Under the pieces are notes generated by a model. That model was not told where the DNA came from and made no database searches. It saw nothing but the letters and a program-made list of their open reading frames with translations. This document shows positions 46,966-59,429 of a stretch of DNA of 64,000 bases, one piece after another (within the stretch, counting starts at the first letter, position 1; each line of letters starts with the position of its first letter). Location of the stretch: positions 80,801,341 to 80,865,340 of the forward strand of contig OV884015.1 of assembly GCA_930367205.1 (NCBI GenBank), given 5' to 3'. This DNA comes from Acanthosoma haemorrhoidale (lineage: Eukaryota > Arthropoda > Insecta > Hemiptera > Acanthosomatidae). The position numbers were made by a program, and so were the translations under genes.

Positions 46966-48425
46966 AAAGTGTTAAACAGTAACTTGCGCTACTCACAGAT
47001 CAGTGATGTCATTCCTGTAAGCAGATATTCTTGATTCGGGTTATTGATGGTTAATATATCTTGTTCAACATATGAATATGCATGTATAATTTCCTGGTTC
47101 AGTGGCAGATATTAAACAGATTTGAGGATGTCGATTGAAATCGAAGCTCTTTGAAATATTACCACCGAAAGAATTAAAAACAAAATAAATACTGCAGAGA
47201 TCGTCCACAGGTATATTGTAACAGCATTCATATGAGAGAACGAAAGCCACTTCGTTGTAATTAAGCTTAAACCCTTACCTCTCCATTAGCCTTTCTGGCT
47301 CCCTTACTCCCAACCCATTTCCCCTCTTCGCCTCAAAAATTTCCTATTTTGAGATCCTCTCACAAGAATGTGTCCTGTTTATATAAGATATATCATGAAA
47401 TATACTTTTTCTAATTATTTTAGTCATATTTATTTAATTTCACATCAGGATGAATAACTATTAGACTCAACATCATCTATGTAAGTATGTTGGTAGAAGG
47501 CGATTTGTCAAAGACAGTTCACCGTGTTTACATAGAATTTCTCTTGAAGTTTGGAATTAACGGTTTTCAGCGATGCTGTGATGAAATAATGATGCATTAT
47601 CGCACTAATCGCATGTTGTTCTGTCTAGGTTGATAAGAAAGGCCATATGGGTCCGCCTGACATGACCAATCCGTAAACGTGTAGCATCATTGATTGTTTT
47701 GGCGTTCTTTCTGTTGGTAGGTTGATGATGGTATGGATAGTTGCTTGTCAGAAGTAGCTTTTTGTTCACGGCTTAATCGTTGCCATATTCACGCATAGGA
47801 TGGGAGACCATCATATATCATTTATGCTCCTCCAGTTAATACGGTTTTTCATAGGCCTTTGATCAAGGGACCTTCCATAGGTTTTGAGCGCTGTTGCGCT
47901 GAGCGAGTAAGAAAAATCAATGTTTTTGAAGGATGGAAATTCAACCATTAAGATATTACTAAAGTCCATAATTTCGTATTCAGTGTTATTATTATAGCTA
48001 TATCCAATTTTCCTACTATTATAATTTCTGTTCCTTTATTTCCTGGAATTTCAAACTCAAGTTCTAAACAGTCGTTTTTAGCGAAAGGGAAACAATTACT
48101 CTAATGCACGGCACGAAATGAGCTGCTCATGTTTGGAAAAACTGGATTAAAGTTGAATGGAAGGACATAGATGCTATTTTGCTACTGTTGGGATAATTAT
48201 TTTCTTCTCAAATTTAAAAGGAGCGACCTAACCTCACCCAGAATTCTTGAAGGCTTGTACGGGAGGTTATTAAATATTTGATGAGTTTTGAGTTTTGAAT
48301 CTAAGGTTTTTAATATATTTTTCTTAGCCAAAGTGGTACCACCGTGTAATAAACTGAGAATAATATACTCCCAGTTTCTGGTCTCCTAAGATGATCCGAA
48401 TCGTTCTAAAAAAGGAATAGAGCTG
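46966..48425. other. No gene recognised
   Basis: A+T-rich; no motif found. The last five bases (AGCTG) are the left target duplication of the solo LTR. Confidence 0.5.
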
Positions 48426-49254
48426 TGTCGACTCGTCACGAGGGGGGTGCATAGTTACCCTAGCCCTAGTGACGAAGTGAGGGTTGATGTGCCAATGCGA
48501 GCGACAATGCACTATGTTTAGGAGAAGAGGTATAGAGTAGGTAGTGTAGGTAGTTTGTGTGGTCTTGGAATGACCACGAGTTCACACTCGGTATCTGAGG
48601 GTAGGCGAAATCCGTCCGGATCCCAAAGGCGAGTGTGAACCGGAGAGAGGCAGACTGAATCGCCGTGGGGAACACTGCTTGGTATGTTTGCAGGGCCACG
48701 ACAACCGTTGTCCACTAGGGAGAGGTCTCTCCGAGGGAGGTTCTAGATTTATCGAGACGAAGGCAGAGATTCCCACTAGGAAGATGTGGGGTCTGACAAC
48801 GCCGGACTAAAACGTAGTGAGGTAGGAGATGGAGAGATGCAGAGATTTTTCATAAAGAAGCAGCCAAGTTTCAGAGTTCAAAGAGTTTCAGAGCAACCAC
48901 GAGCCAGTTAGTTCCCAGGAGAATGATATACAGACCCCAAACCGCCGGTCTTAAATACCCAGCTGGCTTCGCCACTAACCAATCAGGACCGTTTTTATAG
49001 TACCCAATGAGGGTTGCGTATGTGGTTTCCTTTGTCCTGTGACAAAGAGACGTGAGCCGGGAAGGTCTCTCGACGGTTGGGTCTACTACTAGCTGGTGCC
49101 CCAGCTCATATAACTAATTGGCTCTTAGCAGCATGTTTTATTGTTTACCATATTTACAATGATTTATATTTTGGTAATGTTATTTACATTTGTTTACAAT
49201 ATATATGCAATAGAGTATAGGGTGATTTATCCTATGTAGTTAGCGTTCGCTACA
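48426..49254 (-). mobile_element. Solo LTR (family C), 829 bp
   Basis: Plus-strand ends TGTCGACTCGTCACGAGG and AGCGTTCGCTACA, flanked by a perfect 5-bp duplication AGCTG (48421-48425, 49255-49259). Read in its sense (minus) orientation it has TGTAGCGAACGC..., a CAAT-like attggttagtgg, TATA box TATTTAAG (48957-48950), then R/U5. It is longer than the 27388 copy and is the best reference for the family. Several overlapping open frames at 48466-48776 are by-products of this G+C-richer LTR. No internal gag-pol lies next to it. Confidence 0.85.
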
Positions 49255-49259
49255 AGCTG

Positions 49260-51299
49260 TTTCTAATGTGACATCAGGTAATTCAATAGAGGCTGCTTTC
49301 TATAGATGTTCTATCGTGCTAACATAGTATCGTCACCTCACGGACAGTTGTTCAAAAATAACAATGCAGAGACTCATTTAAACAGCGATATTTCAACTTT
49401 CCTGGTCCTGCGGTATAGAAGTCTAAGGGAGAGTCAAGCCCACCAATATTCTTCGCATTCAGTCTCTGCAATCAGAAATCCTTCGCAAGGTAGACAATGC
49501 TTCCTTCTATATCAGCAATCGTGCCCTTCGTGATCTCAGCATATAATTTATTCAAGATCTAGCCTCCTCGTCCAATCAGAACTTCATAGAGTGGTGTTCA
49601 AGATACGGGGCTGACAATTTTCTGGTTTAATTTGTTTTATTTCATCTACTGATGTATCTTAAACAGCACACAAATAGCGTAACTCATAGGGTACTTTTAA
49701 ATTTTGAGAGTCATTCCGCTTGAGATAAATTAAAAGGTTAAATTGGCAATTGGAACATATGGAACATGGCAGAGGCAAATCCTCCATGAGAGATATGGCT
49801 ACAAGTGACCGGCGGGAGGAAAGGTTTGCTTTTCTCTTTGTTTGCTGTCCGGGAGCCCCTTCCTTCCATCAGCCTTGATTTGTTTGCTTAATGAATATAG
49901 GCCATTGTGTACAGAGGCATCAATCTCCGCTTGGCTCACTTGGTCCCATTACCTTACCCATGGCCCCAATGTCATGCATCATCACGTTTTATGTAGCGTC
50001 AGATTTACCTGAGGAATATCATATTCGCCAAGCAGGTAGTAAAAAGTTCTTTCTTAAAGCAATACGGAGATTTTGGTCCTCGTAAGTCTATAAGCAGAGA
50101 TTAGATTTAAATCATGATTGTTTATTTATTTTATTTGACAATCAGTTGCATAAATGCTAACTAATGATATTCTAATCATATAATATAGGTCACTGTTATG
50201 CATTAGTACATATCCACTTAGAGAATTTTATTTTTTAATGTATATGTCTTTAGGCCACATGATATTTGAGGACCGAAACGTAATTCATCTAACACATGGC
50301 GCGTTGATATGGGTGTAAATTCGTCATGAAAACATTCCTTTAACAGCATTTAAAAACTTGAAACAATGCTCACGCAAGAACAGCCGGTAATAAGTGTTGA
50401 CAAAATGAGTAAATACCCTCGTCAGGTCAGTTTTTAGTTCGGAACAGAGTCACGCTTTTACCATTTAATATCACCCAGTTAACAGTTTAACAGTGTGTTT
50501 ATGAAAGTGGTTTCAGACTCCTAGAGTGCTAGTGTATTTCCTTCTATATCCACAACTCCCGTCTCTAAAAATATCCTATCTACAATTGTCACATGTAGGA
50601 GATTATATCTGCATATACGGGTATTGAGCTAAACCACGTTTTTTAACTTCTCTAGTAGTAGTAGTAGTAGTAGAAGTACTAATTAAATTTTATTTTATAC
50701 AAATATAATTAATAAAAACTGTGGTTATTTATCGTAAATTTACATATACATAGACGTAATACGTCACTCCATGAGGACTTAACTGCAATAATAATAAATA
50801 AATACATAAATAAAAAAAACTAATCTGCATTACTCTATAGAAGCATAATCAAACTTAATAGACATAACTTCTTTTACGTGCACAAATCATTTCCCGTAAC
50901 CCATCCCATTCATGTATTCCAGAGCTTTATTATCTGATAATTGGCTTTCATTGAATGTCTTTTAGCCATATCTCGAATAAAATATGACACACCTGGATGC
51001 GTAATATCTTCTGGTTGTTTCAAGTTGCGAAGAGAACAGAGGGCACTATCATAAAAAAAACTCTGTAGCTTCCTGTTCAGATTGAGGATCTCAGTTCTGG
51101 CTTACATAATAACCCTCATCATATGGATGCTGTTTAAGTCATTGACATAAGAGAGCCGCACTCAAATTTAAGTATTTAATAGCATTCAACTAGAGTTATT
51201 TTTACTACTAGAACAAACGGAGAAGCGATGTATATTTGCATATTTAGGCGTGAATACCCAATTGAAAATTTGTGTGCGTAATTTCTTATTTTATGTTTT
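49260..51299. other. No gene recognised; (TAG)n tract
   Basis: A short TAG microsatellite at about 50653-50674. No coding motif. Confidence 0.5.
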
Positions 51300-51475
51300 T
51301 AATTCTTGAAAAATATGTCTTTTATTTGTATATGTATGTATGTTTTATCTTTTATTATTTCAGTTAAGTTTTTTATTCATATATGTACATCATATTTCTC
51401 TGCATATTGAAAATATTATTGGGGACTGATGCTGTCAAGGATCCAACATTTATGTTTGTTCTTAAGGGATATAGC
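51300..51475 (+). repeat. Dispersed repeat, copy 1
   Basis: Similar to 59430-59588: both have aattcttgaa(a/g)aatatgt, a T-rich stretch with tttca, then ...tttatgtt...tgttcttaag(a/g)g(a)(c/t)atagc. The common 3' block suggests a LINE 3' UTR or another mobile element. No coding part is visible. Confidence 0.45.
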
Positions 51476-51516
51476 CTTCCGATAACTATCTTTATAATAA
51501 TTAGGATGTATTAAAC

Positions 51517-52082
51517 AACTTTATTATGTTAAAATTACAATTTGCCTTATATAATACTTAATAGGCAATAAGTAATTGAGATAAATGTTCTCATTCATAC
51601 CATATTTACAATTCATCATTCACTCGCTCATTCATACAATATTTACAAACAGCCCAGAGACCTCCTAAATCCACATGGCTGTCACCTCCCTCGCATGCGA
51701 AAGAGAAAGCGGAGTCTTGGGAAGTCCCCCACGCTCCTCCGTCAGTGGAAGGAGGCTGACGAAGAGCGCGATCACCACATACGCTCAGGTCATGATTGGA
51801 GAAACTGGCCATTGCCAGGACTCCCACTATCACTTGATTATAGCAGGTCACGATGCCACTGCCGTTTTAATCTCCGAGGAGGATTATAGGGATAAGTGGA
51901 GCAGTGCAATGACTGTGCTACGGGATTAGGGTGGTTGGATAGGTTACTATGGAATTTCATGAACTTGGAAAGGATGACTTCAAGAATGTAGGGTATATTA
52001 AGATCGTTATGAAGGGTTTTGTTGCTGACGTAATAAGGGGCATTTACTATTGTTCTCAGGACTTTTGATTGAAAGGATTGGA
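51517..52082 (-). mobile_element. Family A LINE, 5'-truncated copy
   Basis: The minus strand covers the ORF2 C-terminal part and a complete 3' UTR (with the atggctgtcacctcc block missing in the full-length copy), ending at ...aattttaacataataaag. It is 5'-truncated at about 52082 after aggattggat. TATAATAA occurs at both sides (51493-51500 and 52083-52090) but does not sit cleanly against the tail, so it is a weak duplication candidate. It agrees with the 42256 copy where the full-length copy has a 3-nt loss near 14770. Confidence 0.8.
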
Positions 52083-52090
52083 TATAATAA

Positions 52091-54429
52091 AGATACTATT
52101 AGGTCTTTAGTATTAAGGTTTGAGTATTACTCGAGCGATGTATTTCAGTCTCCTCGTTTTTTCTTTATTTAAAAATTTACTATCAACCGATCAATGAAAC
52201 AATATGTGTATTAAACAAAAAAAATTATTGGTAAAGACAATGAGCGACTGTGCAATAAAGATAATTCTCGGGTTGTAATCCTGGCGTTGTTCAGTATATA
52301 ATATACACCAACGGAATCACTTGACACTACTGATAATACGTTTTTAATGTATGTCGTATGTAACACCATTACCATGCATATTTAATAGGAAATATAAATT
52401 AACAACTGTGACATATCAGGTGCAAAAGTAGGAAATGAAATGAGAAATTTTTAAAAAGGTCGCTATTGACTTAAAAGAAAAAAAAACAGCCAATTAACAT
52501 CTGACACTTCCCAAACGAGGCACATAATTGCATTGCAGATTAATAATTAGCATATATTTGCATAAGAGAAACACTCATTGAAGCAACTGTACCTTAATGG
52601 TGTGTTATAGTCGTTTTGCAAGAATACTCTTTCGTAAATCCACCTCTTCCTAACTTATCGTAATATCAAGTAAAAAAATATGATTTTCTAACAAAAAATT
52701 ACATTTTTAACTAACAATTACTTAGCGCATAAATTTTTCTATTCAATATTCACTATAGGATGCTCCTCGAAATTTATAAGAATATTTTTGATAGTTACGA
52801 TTTGGCTTTTAGAAACATAACTGTCTATTATTATAAATTACTACTGCATCTTGCATTTTACACGACAATTTGAGTCTTTTGAAAGTTGGTAGAAGCTATC
52901 AAATCAACATAAATAAATTTAACAAATAATATCAAAATAAAGTAAAAAAATACATAAGCCTTCTTCCGTTCATAAAATTTCTTGTTATGCGCTTAAAATC
53001 TTATAGAGAGTATCCATATCCATTCTTGTTCACAGTGCTCAATGGCCTAAGTCGGAAAAACACCTTTGTCGAGCTGTCATGAGGGGGGGGAGTCTGATAA
53101 ACCTAATCATGGTGTTGGAAAACCATGGTGGTCTATGACCTTGACAACTGCTTGATGTTGGGCATATCATTATGAAGCTTTGGGAATTTCAATGTTATAA
53201 TTTCCCATCGTCATACTTTAATGAGTGAACTCCAAAAAAAAAAAGTGCTATTAATAATTTAAGTAAAAAACAACTAAACCAAAAAATATTGCAAGCCAGT
53301 TGAATGGTTACTTTATACTGAAACTTGAAACCATATATTAACAAAATAATTATAATAACAGAGGGTTTCTGCAGACAGAGTAACTCAAAAATTTCCAATT
53401 TGTTATTTTTACTAATTCTATTTTTTACGAGTAATCGTTATCATTTCATTCTTACACAGATATAATTTTTTTTAGAGGTCCCAGAAAATCGGCTGAACCC
53501 CATTCAAATTTCTATGTCGCACAATTTTCTTAGTTGCCCAAAACATCTTGAAATCATTCTTCTTCTACGAGTTCAAAGTAGATGTTATTTAGCCGGTAGC
53601 TGCTAACGGATAACATTTCTGGTCCCCATTAACTGATCAAGATCTTTTTTAAGTGCTCACCGGGATTAATTTTATCCACAAGACTGATACCAATTATGAT
53701 TAGTGATCTTATTTTAGATTAATAGCTTTGCCTTTGCATGACATCTCATATAATTTTCAATGATATTTATAATAAATTTTTTCTGCTGTGACAGGAATTT
53801 GGTATGTTTAACACAAGAATATTTTCCTCTTTCATAAAGCCTACTTTGCGTATTCAAGACATCTGATTTTAGTTTCATAGATTCAGGAACACATTACCTA
53901 AATCTTCTTCCGAAGTACTTTCTGAGAACATATAAATAAAGAAAGATGCTCTGAACCTTGACTGCTGCAGACTAATATTGTAGGGAACATTCCATAAGAA
54001 TTTAAAAGTAATGTATAGTTAAATAATATATTTTCCATTGTGATGTATCCTTCAATGAGCTATGGACCATTCAGGATTATTTGCTGTAAACGAGAGTTGC
54101 TATTAAGACAATATTAATGGTTTCCAATAACATATTATATCTGAATTAAATAACCATAAGCCATACTTACTCTTACTTAGGAAATCAGCAGGGAACTAAG
54201 ATATAACTATACTTGATTTTTTTATCACTACAGAAGTAAAATTTTTACTCTATATTTGCATATGTAAAGTATCTCTAATCTTAACAGTCAATTATAAGTT
54301 AACTACATACTATTAATTAAGCACGATGGACTATTCAAAACTCGTTGAATAGTAGTCAAATATTATATCTTATTCCGCAAAATCATCCGAGAGCCTTTGA
54401 TTGGATGTTAATCTTTATCACCCGCTAGT
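52091..54429. other. No gene recognised
   Basis: A+T-rich with a G8 run near 53083. No motif found. Confidence 0.5.
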
Positions 54430-54956
54430 GCAAATTTGTAATTTCAGTTCTACAGGGGTCTCCTTTGAAATATTCTCATCAAGTACACCAGTCAGGCATC
54501 ATAAGGCAAGCAGGCCTGATTGGCCAAAATAAACGCCCTTCTAAATAAACACATCTCTCATTGGCTGCTTCTGTCTATACATACCCCTCTGTCTGAGCTG
54601 ACGAGGCATTCAGTAACAGTCGAGTCTGGGGACTCGCAGTTGTATTGATGTTTCGAAATACCATCTTCTTATTTGACCTCTGCACTTCTCTTTTCTGACC
54701 TTGCTAGCTTTATCCGGCACTGTCAGCCTCCACATCTTCCCAGTGGAGTTCCCTGACTTCAGCCCCGCTAAACTAACGTTTCCTTGAACAACGGCTTCTG
54801 GGGCACAACACCTTCCTAGTGCTGCACTCCTACTAGTGGTTTAGTCCGCTTCCTTCCGGTTCACAATCGCCTTAGAAGATGGCTTTTGGATTGGCTCCTA
54901 ACCTTAGATTCCGACTGTGAGCCTGTGGCTCATCAAATGGAGTCAGATAGAACAAT
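54430..54956 (+). mobile_element. LTR fragment (family C)
   Basis: The plus strand contains ggcactgtcagcctccacatc (about 54717) and the downstream U5-like block shared with 1050-1386, including atggagtcagatagaacaat (54937-54956). Upstream, cctgattggcc (54513-54523) resembles the CAAT region of the other LTRs and tctatacata the TATA position. The left end is approximate. The right end is cut off at the junction with a LINE A fragment. Confidence 0.5.
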
Positions 54957-54960
54957 ATCC

Positions 54961-55102
54961 ATTCACTCGCTCATTCATACAGTATTTACAAATAGCTCAG
55001 AGATCATCCAAGTCCGCATGGTTGTCACCTCCTTCACATGTGAAAGAGGAAGCGGAGTCTTCCCCACGCTCTTCCATCAACCGCGTCTCCTGGTATTCAA
55101 GT
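54961..55102 (-). mobile_element. Family A LINE 3' UTR fragment lacking both ends
   Basis: The minus strand matches the middle of the 3' UTR (tcactcgctcattcatacag to ccgcgtctcctggta). It lacks the usual aataaag end and abuts the LTR fragment directly, so this is a rearranged junction rather than a simple insertion. Confidence 0.7.
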
Positions 55103-55511
55103 AGTCCAGTTTTATTTTGATAATCTAAAGTTTTTCGAGAATAACGTTATTACTATTGTATGCAAAGGTGAATTTTTGGGTAGCTAGAATTTTGGTGTAC
55201 TTTCTCTGTATGCATCTGTAGTGTGCATCTTGAATTTCGAAGTGTGTATGATTGTTTGTAAGTTAAGCCCCGGGCAGCATCAGTATTCAACCTTAATCCC
55301 CGAACGTCGTGATGTAAACATCCCGAATGTAAATATACAGGGTTATTGACTTGAAATAAACAGTCTAGTTCTAACTTTCATGTGTGTTGTTTCTATGTAC
55401 CTTTTTTTCCTTTTTTTTTTAATTCGAAATCCGATAAACATTAACTTGTATAAACATACAATTAACATTACATTGCCAACCCTCTGTTCTATACCCCTGA
55501 TAACGATCTCT
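55103..55511. other. No gene recognised
   Basis: Contains ttgacttgaaataaacagtc (about 55346-55365) with an AATAAA after a G+C-richer stretch, which could be a transcript 3' end on the plus strand, but no coding part is recognisable. Confidence 0.35.
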
Positions 55512-55525
55512 AGTTTACCTTTTAT
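55512..55525. repeat. Target-site duplication, left
   Basis: AGTTTACCTTTTAT, identical to 55599-55612, flanking the 73-bp LINE A remnant. Confidence 0.85.
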
Positions 55526-55598
55526 ACCTTTTATAAAAGGCAGATTGTAATTATTGCACAATAAAGAATTGTCTGAAATAAATTTAAAAAAAAAAAAA
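55526..55598 (+). mobile_element. Micro-insertion of LINE A (last about 55 bp plus poly(A))
   Basis: Only the terminal ttttataaaaggcagattg...attattgcacaataaag and a 13-14 nt A tail are present, flanked by a 14-bp duplication. It is an extreme 5' truncation and directly defines the family A 3' terminus and tail. Confidence 0.9.
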
Positions 55599-55612
55599 AG
55601 TTTACCTTTTAT
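55599..55612. repeat. Target-site duplication, right
   Basis: AGTTTACCTTTTAT; the leading A may also belong to the poly(A) tail. Confidence 0.85.
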
Positions 55613-57230
55613 GTGAGGGACTCTTGACTCCTTTTACGTTTTTTTTGTGAGACTCTAAATTTAGTATGGGGTCCCATTTAATATATCTAGAGTCCTTGTT
55701 AGTATTTTATAGCTCTTTCCTTTTTAGTACTTTTCGTGAAGAAACAGGACCGTCAACTGTTTCTTAGATACATTCTAATTTCTCTGCCTCCTTCATTTCT
55801 GCGAAGAAATCGTTATTGAATCTATTTGCCAGAATAGAATGTACCTTGTTAATGGCTAGTGGACTATTTTTTTTTTAAGTATGGCAGTGTCGGTAATGAC
55901 TGGTTTTATGAGAATGTTCTACTCGTGCTCTGTCTTATTAGTTTTTATTGCCATGTCCAAATAATTCATATCCTTTGTTGTTTTGGATTCTGGAGTAAAT
56001 TTATTGTTTTTATTTTATGCTATTATGATAGTTAAGAAATTCGTTTATAATATTTAGGTTGCCTTCAATGGGCATTAGGATGATATCTACGTACCTAATT
56101 CAATAAATGGTCTTCTGAAGGGGTATCTGCATTTTGCATTTGGTTACCTGCAATTGGAGAGTAGTCCATCGTGTTTGTCCTGGCATAAAGAAATACTCCT
56201 GACAGTCCAGTGTTTTTATTCAATGTTTTCTATTTGTTGGTTGTCTCAAAGCAAGTTCATATATGATAAGGAAAAGGGGTATGTAGAATTAATTTTTAGG
56301 AATAAAGATATTAGGTCGTATGTTATTGTAGTCTAGAAACCTTTCTGCTGTGGTGTGATTCATCTTGCATCCTGTAAATGTTTTCGATATTAGTTTTTTC
56401 TCCTGGTAGACCCTAACCAATTAAAAGTTCAATGCGATGTTATTTTTTATATCAACGGTTTGTGGCGGTATTAAACAGGTCGAATAATGAAATTTTATTT
56501 GCAAATATGCCATAGTACAAGTATGCGTGTATATTACATTTCATTGCGCGATGAAATATCCATATTCTGATGTTTAATATGCATATTAATTCGTAATTGA
56601 ATTTATAATAGCCTTCCATCAAAAGCAGACGATTCACATAATACTCAAATATGTTTTAATAAATATTTAAATATTAGAGTTAGTATTCAGTATATATATT
56701 TTGTTTCAGATGATACTGAGGTGGAGGGGGGCGGAGAGACGAGCCGGGCTGGTCTACCCTTACCTCATTGTTTACCATAAAAATAAATAACAGGTAAGAA
56801 TTTCAGTGATACAATTTTAAATATTTTTCAATATATTTCCCATTAAATAATTTTTTTTAAAAATATTTCATTATATATTACACAAGTACTTAAAAGTGTA
56901 TCTACGTTCAAAAGTACTTAGCATAAAACTAAATCATGGTTCTCCAATTTAAAAGCCACTGAATAATGTGATTTATTGAAGCTTCTTTCTAAGCTGTCCG
57001 AATTTTAGTATTGAAAGAAATAATTTATATACATGTTTGAATTTGATTCACATTTCAAAAGAAAACCACTCAAAAATTACAGGTTTACAGATTACCGGTA
57101 GCAAGGCTACAAACTTAATAGGTATGTAAATTTACTTCGCTAAGTAAAAATTGTAATGAATTATAAATTAGTTCCAGCTAATTGACACTTTCTTAAAATC
57201 AATTAATATCTCCCTGACTTGTTCCTGATT
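55613..57230. other. No gene recognised
   Basis: A+T-rich. A G-rich patch at about 56720-56750 (ggtggaggggggcggagag). No motif. Confidence 0.5.
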
Positions 57231-57452
57231 TTACCTCAATGCTTTATCATTTTCTTTATTTTCTTGCATTCCTGGTTTCACATCTTCCTTCGCCATCTCT
57301 GCTGCTTTCTCGCCAGTTGTCTTATCTGAGCTGAAAACGGAGGGCAATTTTTCTTCTAAAAACTCTACAATTTAGACTGCCTCTACTGCTTTACTGGTAT
57401 CTATGAGCAACAAGGCAAACAGTACAAACAAGAACTAAACTACTAGTATCAT
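57231..57452 (-). pseudogene. Possible small secreted-protein pseudogene
   Basis: One minus-strand frame of 73 codons runs from ATG (57452) to TAA (57233-57231). Residues 7-17 are strongly hydrophobic (FLFVLFALLLI), followed by small polar residues, like a signal peptide with cleavage near residue 22. The rest is charged, lysine/glutamate-rich and free of cysteine (for example EKAAEMAKEDVKPGMQENKE). Two in-frame stops interrupt it: TAG at codon 6 and TAA at codon 27. Codon-level coherence on both sides of the stops suggests a decayed gene. Splicing that removes the stops was not found. No family is recognised and no toxin-like cysteine pattern is present. Chance is a real alternative. Confidence 0.35.
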
Positions 57453-58910
57453 TTTAAAAAAAATTGGCTAAAGAACATTTTTCTCTGGACACCCACAGTT
57501 AAACTGCCACAGATAAAATATCTGTTTTACTAAAATATATTTAAGCACTGATATGTTTAATAAACATTGAAATACAATATTTTTGCAAAAATATATTTTA
57601 ATCTATCAATATTTAATTTACCATGGTTAATGTGACAAATGCTAACAAAAAAAAACCCACTGATTTAATTAAGCGCTACATAGTAGTTTGTCAGCCCTCA
57701 TTTTGATTTTAGAGGGTTTCGACGAAAATTCGAAAGACAAATTTTTTTTTTCCTCTAGCCACAATATATCACTTTAGCGATGCCGTCTCCATCATGATGG
57801 GACACACACTAGTAGAGTGATCACATCCTGATGGTATCCATTTCCTCAGCAGGTTGTTTCATCGCTTTTTTATGCCTGCAATAATTACAATGATTACTAG
57901 GGACTAAGTCATGAACATTTACCATGTTTGATAAAAATATGTTGAAAAAGAACTCCAACAACCTATAACCTATGTTACATCTATTAATTTCAAAATCTTG
58001 TTCAACCTAGAAATCGAAAAATAATTGCATGATGTAATAAAATTCAGGAGTCTCTCTGACTATTAACTACGAAGGTACAAGTTGGATTTTCGGATCCTGT
58101 AAGAATTTTCTCTTAGGTGTAAGGCTCTGGCGAGAAATCGCTCGACCTCAAGTAGGAAAATGAGTAGCTAGCTTGAATAAATAAGTAAATCATCCGATCA
58201 TCAAAAGTACAAATATTGAGGAGTGATGCAAACCGTAGATCCCAAGCTAGTAACACTTAGGTTTTACTAAAATTAGTAAAGATACCGATAAATAAAAAAT
58301 ACACTTATAGAAAAACCTAGCATTTGGTATTTAACAGGGATTACATTTTAACAAAGTCCAACTTTTGGGCTCAAATGGGAAAATGAATATTCTAAAAATT
58401 GACCATCCAATAGAAACAAGATCCATTAAGATGACCGGTGGTTTGTCTTCAAGAAAAAAACAAAGGCTGTACTTAGTAAGGAAAGTTTGAAAAGTGCGTC
58501 AGGCTCGATTATCAACTGGAAGGCATGAACTGACGGCAGAATATTAACACTCATCATTAGCTTATGTGCCTTAACTCTTAATGTGCCATTTAGGCTATTC
58601 CAAAGTTAGTCAAATTTCAAAAATAGACTTGTCCTAGGTAGTCCTATATAAGTACCACTTATCTGTTCCCCTTGAATGAAATATGGCATAAAGGTGATGA
58701 CATACAAACCTGCGCATACAGGACGGTTCGTGACACCATTCATCAGAATTTTCGTTAAAGATGCCTCATAACCAGATTTTCCTAGAAAGTGTTCAGGTCG
58801 ATCCCTTGCAGATAAAATTTTCCTACATCCCTCTCAAACATTTAAAGCAAAAAATCACTTGAAGGAATAATCACTTTGATTTGACCTGCTAAGCCGTTGG
58901 TTTCAAGGAT
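57453..58910. other. No gene recognised
   Basis: A+T-rich with no supported feature. Confidence 0.5.
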
Positions 58911-58974
58911 TTTTCTAAGCTTGAGTTGCCTATGTTCAAGGTGCCAAAGGATTCGTAGGATGAATGTTTAATTC
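58911..58974 (+). repeat. 64-bp repeat, copy 1
   Basis: Matches 60369-60432 with only a few differences (...ttgag(t/c)tgcctatgttcaaggtgccaaag...). Adjacent minus-strand sequence up to 59030 reads AFLDIKHSM, weakly like an RT palm 'F.D...A.D' block, so the repeat may be part of a decayed LINE. Confidence 0.7.
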
Positions 58975-59429
58975 ACAAGCCTGATACTGTGTACTATCAT
59001 AATTTTCATGGAATGTTTTATGTCAAGAAAAGCCAAACAGACAAGAAATAAGAAGAAGAAATAAGAAACAGACGACTCAAACTTGTATCTCACGTTTTAA
59101 CTTTTTGTTTTTTGACGATAGGAGCCATCACACATTATTTTTCTAAGATAAAAAATTGAATATAAACACCGGTGGGTTGGTCATACGTGTGGAACACGCG
59201 TGATGCTTAAATTTGCAGATTAGTCATGCAGCTATACCCACATGAAGTGTCTTAGATGAGTGATTCAGAAAGTTTATGACAGGCAAACTTCGAAGGTACT
59301 GCCTATAACTTATACTGACAGTAATTACACATCATCTTGTGCACGTCTTATAAAACTGTATATGTATATTATGTTTAGTTATCATTGTTTTTTCTTCATA
59401 TTGTTTTGTTTATTTGATTTCATATTTGT

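Noticed and set aside
48466..48776. Three overlapping 64-77 codon frames
   Set aside because: They lie inside a solo LTR with clear termini and duplication and show no protein motif.
51675..51929. Plus-strand frames of 64-84 codons, also seen at 14453-14683 and 61924-62258
   Set aside because: They are antisense to the LINE A 3' UTR and ORF2 end and recur only because the element recurs.
51493..52090. TATAATAA as target duplication of the 51517 LINE copy
   Set aside because: The left copy is separated from the LINE end by non-A-rich sequence, so chance similarity is likely.
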